Assembly (NCBI GenBank): GCA_913063405.1
Contig: CAJXZB010000007.1
Location: 1 to 64,000, forward strand
DNA: 64,000 nucleotides
Direction of reading: 5' to 3'
DNA from: an uncultured Ulvibacter sp.
Lineage (GTDB): Bacteria; Bacteroidota; Bacteroidia; Flavobacteriales; Flavobacteriaceae
The translations under genes and the position numbers were made by a program. Within the stretch, counting starts at the first letter, position 1. Each line of letters begins with the position of its first letter. The notes under the pieces are model-generated. The model was not told where the DNA came from. It saw nothing but the letters and a program-made list of their open reading frames with translations, and made no database searches. Shown here piece after piece: positions 1 to 7,654 of the stretch.

Positions 1-77
1 TAAATAAACAAAATGTATATATTTGTAGTCAAATATGATTATTAAAAACTTTTTAACAATGCTTGATACTTCCAATC
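1..77. repeat. Direct repeat, left copy (>=77 bp)
   Basis: The first 77 bases of the window recur without a mismatch at 7655-7731, an offset of 7654. The repeat holds a TAnnTTTG promoter box, the ATG at 35 and the first 14 codons of the ATPase gene. It may begin before the window, so 77 bp is a minimum. It could be an att-type duplication or the mark of a tandem copy of the module. Confidence 0.9.
18..25 (+). promoter_or_regulatory. Bacteroidota -7 box (TATATTTG) for the ATPase gene
   Basis: TATATTTG matches the Bacteroidota -7 consensus TAnnTTTG. It ends only 9 bases before the ATG at 35, so the transcript would be almost leaderless for that start. Alternatively translation begins at the in-frame ATG at 59. 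A clear -33 TTTG is not visible, and its position would fall at or before the window edge. An identical copy lies at 7672-7679. Confidence 0.5.
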
Positions 78-1585
78 TAAACAGCTACGAGTACATCACA
101 AAACATTTAGAACTCCACATTTTAGGAGGAATAAAGACCAATAAATTAGAGAGTTTACGAATTACATTAAGCATACAAAAGCTAAAACACGATAATGTAT
201 TACGTCATACACTCGATTTATACAACGATAATCAAGTAGAAAAGTTTGTTAGGAAAGTAGCAGAACGATTAGAAATAGGAACAAGTGTAGTTAGGAGAAC
301 TTTACAAGAAGTGACCAAAGAGTTAGAGAATTATCGGTTTTTATTAATCGAACAATACGAGGCATCAATGATGCCATATAGAAAGGAGCTATCCGCAACC
401 GAAGAACGAGAAGCTATAAAGTATTTAAAACGAAAGGATTTACTACTTAAAACAAACGAGCTAATAGGAAAGTCTGGAGTTATCGGAGAACAAATCAATA
501 GATTATTAATGTACTTGATATTTACAAGTAGAAAAACGAATAATCCATTGCATTGTATAAGTCTTGGAAGTTCTGGAGTTGGTAAAACACATTTACAATC
601 TAAAGTATCAGAACTCATACCAGAAGAAGACAAAATAGAAATTACTGTATTATCTGCAAATGCTTTTTACTACTTCAACAGAACTGAATTGCAACACAAA
701 TTAATATTAATAGAAGATTTAGACGGAGCAGAATCTGTGCTTTATCCATTACGAGAATTACAATCTAAAAAACGGATAACAAAAACGGTAGTTCATAAAG
801 ATGCACGAGGAAATACAAAGACTATCCATTTAACGGTTGAAGGTCCTGTAAGTGTATCAGGTTGTACAACACAAGAAAGTATTTACGAAGATAATAGCAA
901 TAGAAACTTCCTTTTATACATTGATGAAAGTGCAGAACAAGATATTAGAATAATGAATTATCAACGCTTAATAAGTGCAGGAAAAATAAACGAAGAACAA
1001 GAACACAAATCGAGAGAATTACTAAAAGATGTTCAACGAGTTTTAAAGCCAATAAAAGTAATAAATCCTTTTGCAGAATATTTAGAATTACCACAATCAG
1101 TTTTTAAACCAAGGCGTACAAATAGCCATTATTTACAATTTATTGAAGCGATTACATTTTATAAACAATACCAACGAGAGCAACAGGTAAACGAAGAAAG
1201 TGGCGAAGTGTTTATAGAAACTACCATCGAAGATATACAAGAAGCAAACGAGTTAATACAAGAAGTTTTACTACGTAAAAGTGATTTACTAAATGGAGCT
1301 TGTAGAAGCTTTTTTGAAATGCTAAAAGCCTATTTAAAAGCCAATACACAAACTACGTTTACCAATGCAGAAATACGCAGAACATTACGCATAAATCCAA
1401 GTAATCAAAAGCGATATATGATACAATTACAATTAGCAGAACTAATACAAAGAGCTAAAGGAGATAAGCGTAAAGGATATGTATATGAAGTGATGAATTA
1501 TGAAGATTACGAAAACACAAATAAACAAATAGAGACACTACTAAATACCACGCTACAAAGGTTAGAAGTTCAAAGTAGTTCATAA
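35..1585 (+). CDS. Mobile-element ATPase/helicase-like protein (P-loop NTPase)
   Basis: The protein has 516 aa and a clear Walker A motif, GSSGVGKTH, near residue 180. A Walker B-like strand, LILIEDLDG, follows about 45 residues later. The C-terminal part looks like a winged-helix DNA-binding region (TNAEIRRTLRINPSNQKRY). From memory, this ATPase type occurs in Bacteroidota elements as the C-terminal half of CHC2/toprim primase-like proteins next to tyrosine recombinases. No zinc finger or toprim is visible here, so this would be a short or N-terminally truncated form. It precedes two recombinase genes in the same direction and probably helps mobilise or replicate the element. The start is ambiguous: ATG 35 lies close behind the promoter box and ATG 59 is an in-frame alternative. 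The first 14 codons are duplicated at 7689-7730. The precise role is unknown. Confidence 0.7.
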   Translation: MIIKNFLTMLDTSNLNSYEYITKHLELHILGGIKTNKLESLRITLSIQKLKHDNVLRHTLDLYNDNQVEKFVRKVAERLEIGTSVVRRTLQEVTKELENYRFLLIEQYEASMMPYRKELSATEEREAIKYLKRKDLLLKTNELIGKSGVIGEQINRLLMYLIFTSRKTNNPLHCISLGSSGVGKTHLQSKVSELIPEEDKIEITVLSANAFYYFNRTELQHKLILIEDLDGAESVLYPLRELQSKKRITKTVVHKDARGNTKTIHLTVEGPVSVSGCTTQESIYEDNSNRNFLLYIDESAEQDIRIMNYQRLISAGKINEEQEHKSRELLKDVQRVLKPIKVINPFAEYLELPQSVFKPRRTNSHYLQFIEAITFYKQYQREQQVNEESGEVFIETTIEDIQEANELIQEVLLRKSDLLNGACRSFFEMLKAYLKANTQTTFTNAEIRRTLRINPSNQKRYMIQLQLAELIQRAKGDKRKGYVYEVMNYEDYENTNKQIETLLNTTLQRLEVQSSS

Positions 1586-1673
1586 CGGTTCAATGAACAA
1601 AATGGACTAATAACATATCTGTAAATCAGAAAGTTACATAAGTAGTTCGCTAAAACTCAAAAAAGGTCAAGGG

Positions 1674-2609
1674 ATGAAAAAATTAAAGCTACAAAATGAG
1701 AGTTACAGAATGTTTGTTGCTAACTATAAAGAATGGTTAGATATCCTTGGTTATGCAGAAAGTACAGTCTATTACTTACCAAATCATTTACAAGAGTTCT
1801 TTTATTATTTAGAGCAAAATCATATTAAAAACATCAATCATATCACAACTAAAACGGTAAAGGATTATTACAATTATTTACAGCAAAGAGCTAATGAAAG
1901 AAGAAACGGAGGATTGAGTAAAAGTTATTTAAATAAGCACCAACAAGCGTTAAAAAAGTTCAAAGAATATTTACAAAACCATAATCATACAGGAATTAAT
2001 ATCCATTTAAAATCAGAGAAACAACCAACAGAAGAAAAGCTAAATATACTAACACAATCAGAAATTAAAGAGTTGTTTAGAGCAACAAATCAAAGCCATC
2101 ATTCACAACGCATACAATTGCGAGATAAAGCAATGTTAACCGTTTTATATAGTTGTGGATTACGTAGAAACGAAGCAGTACATTTAGATACAAGCGATAT
2201 TTATTTTGATAAAGAAAGAATATTTGTTAGAAAAGGAAAGAATTATAAAGAACGATTTGTACCCATAAATAGAAAGAATGCAGAAATATTAGAAGACTAT
2301 ATTTTTGAAGCTCGACCACAATTTAAAGATGCAAATATCAATGATGCATTATTTATAAATCAACAAGGAACACGATTACGAGGAATGACTTTTGCTAACC
2401 GATTAAAGGTTATTGTACTCGCTACAAACAATAAAAATATCGTTGATAAAAAGATAACATTACACACATTAAGACACTCAATTGCTACACATTTATTACA
2501 ACACGAAGTAAAGTTAGAAAGCATAAAAAACTTTTTAGGTCATAGCAGTTTAGAATCAACTCAAATCTATACTCATTTATTAAAAACGATTGAAGATGAT
2601 AGAATATAA
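1674..2609 (+). CDS. Tyrosine recombinase/integrase (XerC/D-like), catalytically intact
   Basis: The protein has 311 aa. An N-terminal SAM-like core-binding domain (about 15-110) is followed by a phage-integrase catalytic domain. All expected active-site residues are visible: Arg164 in GLRRNEA, a Lys in the beta-hairpin (VRKGKNYKERF), His264 and Arg267 in HTLRHS, His290 in LGHSS and the nucleophile Tyr299 in IYTH. It should therefore cut and rejoin DNA through a 3'-phosphotyrosine. It lies 88 bp after the ATPase gene and overlaps the next recombinase gene by 14 bp, so the two are probably translationally coupled. Twin recombinases are known in Tn554-like and RIT-type elements, where several recombinases act together. 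The substrate site is not proven; the inverted-arm sites at 3913-3997 and 4391-4460 are candidates. Confidence 0.9.
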   Translation: MKKLKLQNESYRMFVANYKEWLDILGYAESTVYYLPNHLQEFFYYLEQNHIKNINHITTKTVKDYYNYLQQRANERRNGGLSKSYLNKHQQALKKFKEYLQNHNHTGINIHLKSEKQPTEEKLNILTQSEIKELFRATNQSHHSQRIQLRDKAMLTVLYSCGLRRNEAVHLDTSDIYFDKERIFVRKGKNYKERFVPINRKNAEILEDYIFEARPQFKDANINDALFINQQGTRLRGMTFANRLKVIVLATNNKNIVDKKITLHTLRHSIATHLLQHEVKLESIKNFLGHSSLESTQIYTHLLKTIEDDRI

Positions 2610-3483
2610 AGGTTATTTAGAAAAGGAAAATTACAGTAAATCAACTATTGAAAATTATACAAAACAAATACACGTATTTATAAAGTGGTGCAACAGAAAT
2701 CATACAAATCCAGAGCTAATTGATTACAAAACTATCTTAAAATATATCAAGTATTTACAGCGAAAAAACAATACTAAAAAAACAATAAAACATAAAATAG
2801 GAACTATAAAAATATACTTTAAATATCTACTATCAGAGAATTACAGAATTGATAATCCAATAGAAAATATTAATATAAAAGGCGTAAAAAGAATCATTAA
2901 TTACAACACTTTAGAAGCTGACGAATTAGAAGATTTATATTACAGTTTTGAAACAGATAAATATCAAGAAGAATACCATAAATACACATCAAAACGTAAT
3001 AAAGTAATCGTTGGTTTAATGGTTTATCAAGGATTAAATACAACAGAATTAATACATTTAGAACTCGAAGATTTACAGCTTTACAAAGGAAAGGTTTATA
3101 TAAAAAGTGGTGCAAGAAGTAATGCAAGAACATTAGAATTAAAATCCTGGCAAGTCATAGAATTATTAGAATATGTAAAGGAAATTAGAGAAGAAATAAA
3201 AAGACGTAAAAGTGTAGAAAGTGAACGATTATTTATACCAAACAATGCACGATTAGGAAACACTATATATTTTATTTTAAAGAAATTAAGGCAAATAAAT
3301 AACAAAGTAAAAAACTCTAATCAACTACGATCTTCGGTAATTACAAATTGGTTAAAACAATATAATTTAAGACAAGTTCAAGTATTAGCAGGACATCGTT
3401 ATATAAGTTCCACCGAAAAGTATGTACAGGACGATCTGGAGAACCTACACGAAATAGTAAATAACTTCCATCCAATAAACTAA
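2596..3483 (+). CDS. Second tyrosine recombinase, degenerate active site
   Basis: The protein is about 295 aa from the ATG at 2596; a TTG at 2590 is possible but weaker. It has the same layout as the preceding recombinase: a core-binding N-terminus and an integrase-type C-terminus. The second Arg (QLRSS), the late His (LAGHRYI) and the Tyr (TEKYV) are recognisable. The first catalytic Arg is Asn148 (GLNTTEL instead of GLRxxEL), and the HxxR His is replaced (NQLR). It is therefore probably poorly active or inactive alone and may act as a partner, an accessory architectural subunit, or a recombinase for one strand pair. It is very AT-rich and Lys/Asn-rich. The overlap with the upstream gene indicates coupled expression. 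Confidence 0.8.
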   Translation: MIEYKGYLEKENYSKSTIENYTKQIHVFIKWCNRNHTNPELIDYKTILKYIKYLQRKNNTKKTIKHKIGTIKIYFKYLLSENYRIDNPIENINIKGVKRIINYNTLEADELEDLYYSFETDKYQEEYHKYTSKRNKVIVGLMVYQGLNTTELIHLELEDLQLYKGKVYIKSGARSNARTLELKSWQVIELLEYVKEIREEIKRRKSVESERLFIPNNARLGNTIYFILKKLRQINNKVKNSNQLRSSVITNWLKQYNLRQVQVLAGHRYISSTEKYVQDDLENLHEIVNNFHPIN

Positions 3484-3496
3484 AAACATTAAAAAA

Positions 3497-3784
3497 ATGA
3501 AATCACAAGAATTTAAGACAAGGTATCTCCATACCCTGCAAACCGACCCCGAAACAAATCAAAGTTATATAAAACTACCCATTGCCGATTTTGGTGAGTT
3601 GGGAGATATGCAGCAATCATTGTTAGATGGCCTGATATTCCTGAGTCAATTGGAAGATGCCAGATATGATGATGGAGAGATAAGAAGCAGTATGTACTGG
3701 CTCAGTAGAATATTGCTATCCATGCACCCACAGGACGAGCTTGAAGGGCTGTCTAAATGGCTGAAAAAGGAAGAGGAACAATAA
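3497..3784 (+). CDS. Small acidic hypothetical protein of the recombinase operon
   Basis: The protein has 95 aa, starts 13 bp after the second recombinase and runs in the same direction, so it is probably the last gene of the element operon. The sequence is acidic and mostly helical in character (DMQQSLLDGLIFLSQLEDARYDD), with no signal peptide, membrane segment or metal motif. Its position recalls the small third protein of Tn554-type modules, but no sequence similarity to such proteins is claimed. It could be an accessory DNA-binding or recombination-directionality factor. No family was recognised. Confidence 0.6.
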   Translation: MKSQEFKTRYLHTLQTDPETNQSYIKLPIADFGELGDMQQSLLDGLIFLSQLEDARYDDGEIRSSMYWLSRILLSMHPQDELEGLSKWLKKEEEQ

Positions 3785-3912
3785 ACTCCCCACCACTCAA
3801 AACCCAGTTTTATCGCAAACTCAAAAGCTTCTGTCTTTTGCGTGATTCCGCACGCCACCACATCACTCCACCTTCTCTAACGTTACGGTGGAGTTCCCCC
3901 AAGCAAAGTGTA

Positions 3913-3997
3913 CATAATAGAAGTTATAATAGCAAAATGCTTCTCAATCGTTCGCTTCGCGGAGTTAATTTATTTTGTAGTTATAACTGGTATTATG
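3913..3997. repeat. Inverted-arm site A (candidate recombinase site)
   Basis: The left arm CATAATAGAAGTTATAA (3913-3929) and right arm TTATAACTGGTATTATG (3981-3997) are complementary except for the central three bases, across a 51-base loop. The arms share the pattern CATAATnnnnnTTATAA with site B at 4391-4460. Paired imperfect arms beside tyrosine recombinase genes suggest a recombination site, but this is inferred. Confidence 0.5.
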
Positions 3998-4215
3998 CAA
4001 AATAGCCACATATCCAACGCTTTTTGCAACCACTTCTGCCCACGCACTACGATTGGTTAATATTTACTTCGTAAGCCAACAACACCGAATTTGCATAAAA
4101 AAATCTTCACAAAAAGACAGCAAGCGGAAAAGCTTGCTTTACTTCTTTGCTTGTTTTTTTGCACAACTCGTTCCAATTATTGTTGTGCGACATTCAATCG
4201 GCATTTAGCCTATCA

Positions 4216-4274
4216 TTTTATTATTAGTGGAAAATCCGCCACATCGCCAACCTCTTTTTCCACTAATAATAAAA
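4216..4274. repeat. Perfect 19-bp inverted repeat (hairpin)
   Basis: TTTTATTATTAGTGGAAAA at 4216-4234 is exactly complementary to 4256-4274, with a 21-base loop. It ends two bases before the next hairpin begins. Such a long stem could be a folded single-stranded recombination substrate, a structured RNA or a bidirectional terminator. Confidence 0.85.
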
Positions 4275-4276
4275 CG

Positions 4277-4335
4277 TTTTAAAAGTTGATGTAACAGAGG
4301 TTGAAAATGCGGTGGAGTTGCATCAACTTTTAAAA
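4277..4335. repeat. Perfect 15-bp inverted repeat (hairpin)
   Basis: TTTTAAAAGTTGATG at 4277-4291 is exactly complementary to CATCAACTTTTAAAA at 4321-4335, with a 29-base loop. It sits immediately after the 19-bp hairpin, giving two stems in tandem. Confidence 0.85.
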
Positions 4336-4390
4336 TGACTTGCTCTTCATCCGAGTAAGCAAAAGCGTTGGCAGAAAGGCGGATGGAAGT

Positions 4391-4460
4391 ATTTTACATA
4401 ATTTACATTATAAGTACCTGTAGCCTGCGTAAGAGTATTATAATGCCAATTATGTAGAAT
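4391..4460. repeat. Inverted-arm site B (candidate recombinase site)
   Basis: Arms of 23 bases at 4391-4413 and 4438-4460 are complementary at 20 positions. They are separated by a 24-base spacer (GTACCTG...AGAGTA). The core CATAATT-CATTATAA resembles the arms of site A. The geometry of two inverted binding arms around a spacer is that expected of a tyrosine-recombinase att site, though the spacer is longer than in simple core sites. Confidence 0.5.
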
Positions 4461-4691
4461 ATCGAGGGAAAGGAAGCGGAGAAAATACAGAGGCTTTTGA
4501 GGTACGATAAAACTGGATTTTTGGAGCGCGGAATTAATCATATTAAGTATATTTACGGTGGTTATGAAGTGAGGACGTTCTTAAAAAAAATCTGTTTTTG
4601 GAAGTATAGGCGGTAAAAAATGGGCTATTATTAAAAAAAACGCATAAAGTTATATCCATTTGGACTACAACACAAAGGGTACAATAATGTC

Positions 4692-5639
4692 GTGAGTGGT
4701 AGAGAACACAAGTATCAGACATTTAATGGTAAAGAACTTAATGAAAGTTTAGGTTTGAATGTAATTGAAATGGATATGCGTCAATATGACCCAGCCATTG
4801 GAAGATTTAATGGGATAGACCCAATTACTCATTACTCAATGGGAACTTCTGTGGCTTTTGATAATAACCCTATATTTTGGGCTGATCCTTCAGGAGCTGA
4901 TGCCACTTCGTTAATAAATGATTTATGGAATAAGTCTAGTAGTGGTTTTACTCAATATTCGAATACTGGAAATGGTACTTTTGAACAAACAGCTCACGCT
5001 TCTGATGAAGATATTGCAAATGGTAAAGCGATATTAGTGGCTTTCCCTGATCAAAATCCAAAAATACCATCAAATCAAAAAGCAGCAGGGTGGTTGGAAA
5101 ATACTTTTGGAGATGGAGATGGTAAGATGAATGGAGCAGGACACGCAGGAATTGTAATAATTAACGGAGATACTGGCGGTACAAGATATTTTGATTTTGG
5201 AAGATACGGAAGACCAGGTTTGGGAGGTCTACCTACTGACCAAGGAGCTGTACGTTCAAGTAAAAACTTTAGTGGATTATCAATTCCTGATTGGGATTCA
5301 AGTAAAAGTAATGAACAAAATGTCTCGACTATAATAACAGCACTACATAGATCACCTGTTTTTAAAGGATATGGTACTATTATGGGAACTTTAGCAGAAG
5401 GCTTAAATTTTAAATCAATGCTTAAATATGCTACTGAAATGGAGAAAAAAGGGTATCACGCTTTTGGTGGATATGGTTCATCAACTAGCAGTAGTAATCC
5501 AAGTTACTGTGCGAAATTTGCAAGAGGAGTTGCTGAAGCAGGAGGCTTTGATTGGAGTTGGTATGTTTTAACAGGTAAAGCAAATGTAGATGATGTTAAT
5601 AGGGTAAATCAAAACGGAGTAAAAACAATCAAAAATTAA
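4692..5639 (+). CDS. Orphan Rhs/YD-repeat C-terminal tip with toxin-like domain
   Basis: The frame is open from 4635 and already matches the Rhs core at about 4650 (YPFGLQHKGYNN), but no ATG precedes it. GTG 4692 is the first usable start. Residues 1-75 are the conserved Rhs-associated core (FNGKELNESLGLN, RQYDPAIGRFNGIDP, NNPIFWADPSGAD). The remaining 240 residues are a variable tip containing GAGHAGIVIING and, later, NPSYCAKFARG. A His followed downstream by a Cys fits a permuted NlpC/P60- or papain-like cysteine hydrolase, so a cell-wall or envelope target is plausible. The large N-terminal shell of a true Rhs protein is missing, making this a displaced tip cassette as known for orphan Rhs-CT/immunity pairs. 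The lipoprotein gene 8 bp downstream is the likely immunity partner. The toxin fold is inferred only. Confidence 0.7.
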   Translation: MSGREHKYQTFNGKELNESLGLNVIEMDMRQYDPAIGRFNGIDPITHYSMGTSVAFDNNPIFWADPSGADATSLINDLWNKSSSGFTQYSNTGNGTFEQTAHASDEDIANGKAILVAFPDQNPKIPSNQKAAGWLENTFGDGDGKMNGAGHAGIVIINGDTGGTRYFDFGRYGRPGLGGLPTDQGAVRSSKNFSGLSIPDWDSSKSNEQNVSTIITALHRSPVFKGYGTIMGTLAEGLNFKSMLKYATEMEKKGYHAFGGYGSSTSSSNPSYCAKFARGVAEAGGFDWSWYVLTGKANVDDVNRVNQNGVKTIKN

Positions 5640-5647
5640 TTAGGAAT

Positions 5648-6355
5648 ATGAAGTTTATAACTACAATCGTACTTCTGATTTCTTTGACAAGTTGTTCGGG
5701 TCAGAATAAAGAGAGACTACCTACTGTAAATAATGATAGTATTATGAAAGTACAAAAGGTATCTAAAATCCCAAAAGATGCATTTCAAATGAATATGAAT
5801 TTTGACGATAACCCTGTTTGGGTTTGGGTAAAATACGACCATCGTTTAAGTTTAAATAACATAGTACATGAACATATATATGGAATTAATTATTGGGATG
5901 AAGAAGGAGATGTGAAAACTCTATACTATGAAAAAGATAGAGAAATCAAAAATAAGGATAGTATTGATTTTTCTAATTATATTCTGAAACCTTATCCTGG
6001 AGATAAAACACTTCAATTCATAAGTAAGGAAGCAGATACTTTATTATTGTTTAAGGTTCTTGAAAACAAAGCTTTAAGCGGGAGTTTTAAAGGGAGAAAA
6101 TATCAAAGAATACCAACGGTTAATATCAATAATAAAAATGAAAAGGTGTCAGATTATGACGTAAGAATCAATTATATTTTAAAAGAAAAATATTTTTACG
6201 AAGTAACAATAATTAATGACGAAGGCATTGAGAAATATATTTACAAATCAAATTGTTTACTAAAAGATGAATTTGATTTAAGTTACTATGATTTAACAAA
6301 TAATAGAATTTATTTACTACAAAAAGACTGTTATTTAGAGCAAGTAAACTTGTAA
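5648..6355 (+). CDS. Putative immunity lipoprotein for the Rhs tip
   Basis: The protein has 235 aa. Its N-terminus is a lipoprotein signal (MKFITTIVLLISLTSCSGQ) with the lipobox Cys at 16. The mature part is hydrophilic, rich in Asp, Lys and Tyr, and probably beta-rich. No known family was recognised. It starts 8 bp after the toxin-tip gene in the same direction, the classic place for the cognate immunity gene. Placement outside the cytoplasm agrees with a toxin that acts on the envelope. It converges with the peptidase gene at 6358. The immunity role is inferred from position and localisation, not from sequence. Confidence 0.6.
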   Translation: MKFITTIVLLISLTSCSGQNKERLPTVNNDSIMKVQKVSKIPKDAFQMNMNFDDNPVWVWVKYDHRLSLNNIVHEHIYGINYWDEEGDVKTLYYEKDREIKNKDSIDFSNYILKPYPGDKTLQFISKEADTLLLFKVLENKALSGSFKGRKYQRIPTVNINNKNEKVSDYDVRINYILKEKYFYEVTIINDEGIEKYIYKSNCLLKDEFDLSYYDLTNNRIYLLQKDCYLEQVNL

Positions 6356-6357
6356 TA

Positions 6358-7191
6358 CTATTTAATTTGAAGGTGGATATGGTCGTCGTGTCTAACGGCA
6401 CGACAGCCATGAAATCTTATTTTATTAGAGTTTAAATTCATCCTTTTTTTTAAATGAGGTTCTATAAAAATCTTACTTGTCGTATTTTCTTGAGTAAATA
6501 ATTTTATTAGATGTTTAGTTCGATTTTTGTCAAAAATCATTTTATTTTTATTCCATTGAGGAACAAATTTTTCTAAAATACTATATTGCCAATATCCTTT
6601 TTTTTTACAATTTTCTGGCATATTATATTCATTGTTTTTTGGTTCTTCATATACTCCATACCCCATAAATGAAGGAGCGTTATTATTAATTTCTTTCCCT
6701 GATTTATCTTTATAAAAAAACGTTATATCAACTTTTTTTCCATCATTATGACTTAAATGAGGTAATAAAGAAAAGCCATTTAAAAAAGGAAAATTAGCAT
6801 CAAGATAACTGATTGTCGTATTAGGGAATTTTTGATTAAATTTTACAGAAACGTTTGTAATATTAGATTTAAGTTTAGGTCTAACGTAATGCCTGTTTAA
6901 GATACACGTCATTATGTTAAGTGGCTTTATTGTTTTACTGTTTATAGCTAATGGAACTCTGCCGAAACTTTTAGCTATTGGAGGAATAATAAAAAATGTT
7001 ATTGATAAATAAATTAAAAGAAAAGAAGCTATATATAACAATCTACGTAAAGAGGGTTTAGCTATTTTCTTTTTTATATAAAAGAATAGAGGAACACATA
7101 ATAATAAAACTACACCTCCAATTTGAGTTAAAGCTGTTAGGAAAATAATCAATATTATAAACCCAATCGATTTTAGAAATCTCAAAATCAA
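6358..7191 (-). CDS. Membrane-anchored LAS-type metallopeptidase (MepA/M15-like)
   Basis: The protein has 277 aa. Two or three hydrophobic segments occupy residues 1-75 and anchor a soluble C-terminal domain. That domain has LPHLSHNDGKKVDITF and, at the end, RHDDHIHLQI, which match the HxxxxxxxD and HxH zinc ligands of LAS peptidases. MepA-type murein endopeptidases and M15/VanY carboxypeptidases have these pairs. A role in cutting peptidoglycan cross-links is therefore likely. An in-frame TAA lies 9 bp upstream and no early ATG exists, so translation must start at a TTG (7191 or 7185). This is unusual and suggests coupling to the XRE gene ending at 7201. Its job beside the toxin-like pair is unknown. 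Confidence 0.65.
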   Translation of the reverse strand: MILRFLKSIGFIILIIFLTALTQIGGVVLLLCVPLFFYIKKKIAKPSLRRLLYIASFLLIYLSITFFIIPPIAKSFGRVPLAINSKTIKPLNIMTCILNRHYVRPKLKSNITNVSVKFNQKFPNTTISYLDANFPFLNGFSLLPHLSHNDGKKVDITFFYKDKSGKEINNNAPSFMGYGVYEEPKNNEYNMPENCKKKGYWQYSILEKFVPQWNKNKMIFDKNRTKHLIKLFTQENTTSKIFIEPHLKKRMNLNSNKIRFHGCRAVRHDDHIHLQIK

Positions 7192-7200
7192 GATATGTTT

Positions 7201-7548
7201 TTATGTAAGTTGTTTTTGAATATCTTTTTGAAATACAAAAGCTTTAAGCATTGCTTTAATACTTGTAATATCTTCATTACTTAATTGTTGAGCTTTGTAA
7301 AATAGCTGTAGTAACTCTTCATCATTTAGCTTGTTATTTACAATTTGTTCGTTAGAACCATAGATAAGCGAATCAGTAGAAACTTCTAACGCATCCGCAA
7401 TCTTTTTAGCCACTTCAATAGTTGGCGATGTTAAATTACGTTCATATCGAGAAATATGAGTTGCGTGAACATCAATCATTTTAGCAAGATCTCCTTGCGA
7501 AATATCCTTGTCTGCACGTATTTTTTTTAAGTTATCTCCAAACGGCAT
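7201..7548 (-). CDS. XRE-family transcriptional regulator
   Basis: The protein is about 115 aa from the ATG at 7548 (MPFGDNLKKIRADK). The frame extends to 7578, but the extra N-terminus (MFHLLIITL) does not fit an XRE protein. Residues 4-60 form a classic helix-turn-helix: ISQGDLAKMIDVHATHISRYERN with LTSPTIEVAKKIADALEVS. The C-terminal helical tail is probably for dimerisation. It is transcribed with the peptidase gene, 9 bp downstream, and may repress this small operon. A TAnnTTTG box lies on the minus strand at 7589-7596, about 40 bases upstream of the chosen start. Confidence 0.85.
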   Translation of the reverse strand: MPFGDNLKKIRADKDISQGDLAKMIDVHATHISRYERNLTSPTIEVAKKIADALEVSTDSLIYGSNEQIVNNKLNDEELLQLFYKAQQLSNEDITSIKAMLKAFVFQKDIQKQLT

Positions 7549-7588
7549 AAGTGTAATAATTAGTAAATGAAACATCAAATATGTTATG

Positions 7589-7596
7589 CAAAGTTA
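7589..7596 (-). promoter_or_regulatory. -7 box TAACTTTG for the XRE-peptidase operon
   Basis: On the minus strand TAACTTTG matches TAnnTTTG and lies about 40 bases upstream of the ATG at 7548. A good -33 TTG is not visible at the usual spacing, so support is moderate. Confidence 0.4.
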
Positions 7597-7654
7597 GATA
7601 ATTATAGACATAAAATGTAATACTGTTAAAAATAATAATCAAAGTGTATATTTA

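Larger units (their letters stand above)
3785..4634. other. Structured non-coding region of the mobile module
   Basis: About 850 bp hold no convincing gene; the short open frames here have no recognisable features. The region is rich in inverted repeats. There is a hairpin at 3865-3872/3887-3894 (ACTCCACC with GGTGGAGT), a related-arm site at 3913-3997, two adjacent perfect hairpins (4216-4274 and 4277-4335) and a second related-arm site at 4391-4460. Long-range complementary segments also occur: CCAACGCTTTTTGC at 4014-4027 and GCAAAAGCGTTGG at 4359-4371. It may be the recombination or terminus region of the element, or encode structured RNA. Confidence 0.6.

Noticed and set aside
3757-4282. 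Two plus-strand open frames of 82 and 63 codons in the structured region
   Set aside because: They overlap the hairpins and the end of the 95-aa gene, have odd composition and no motif or spacing that supports translation.
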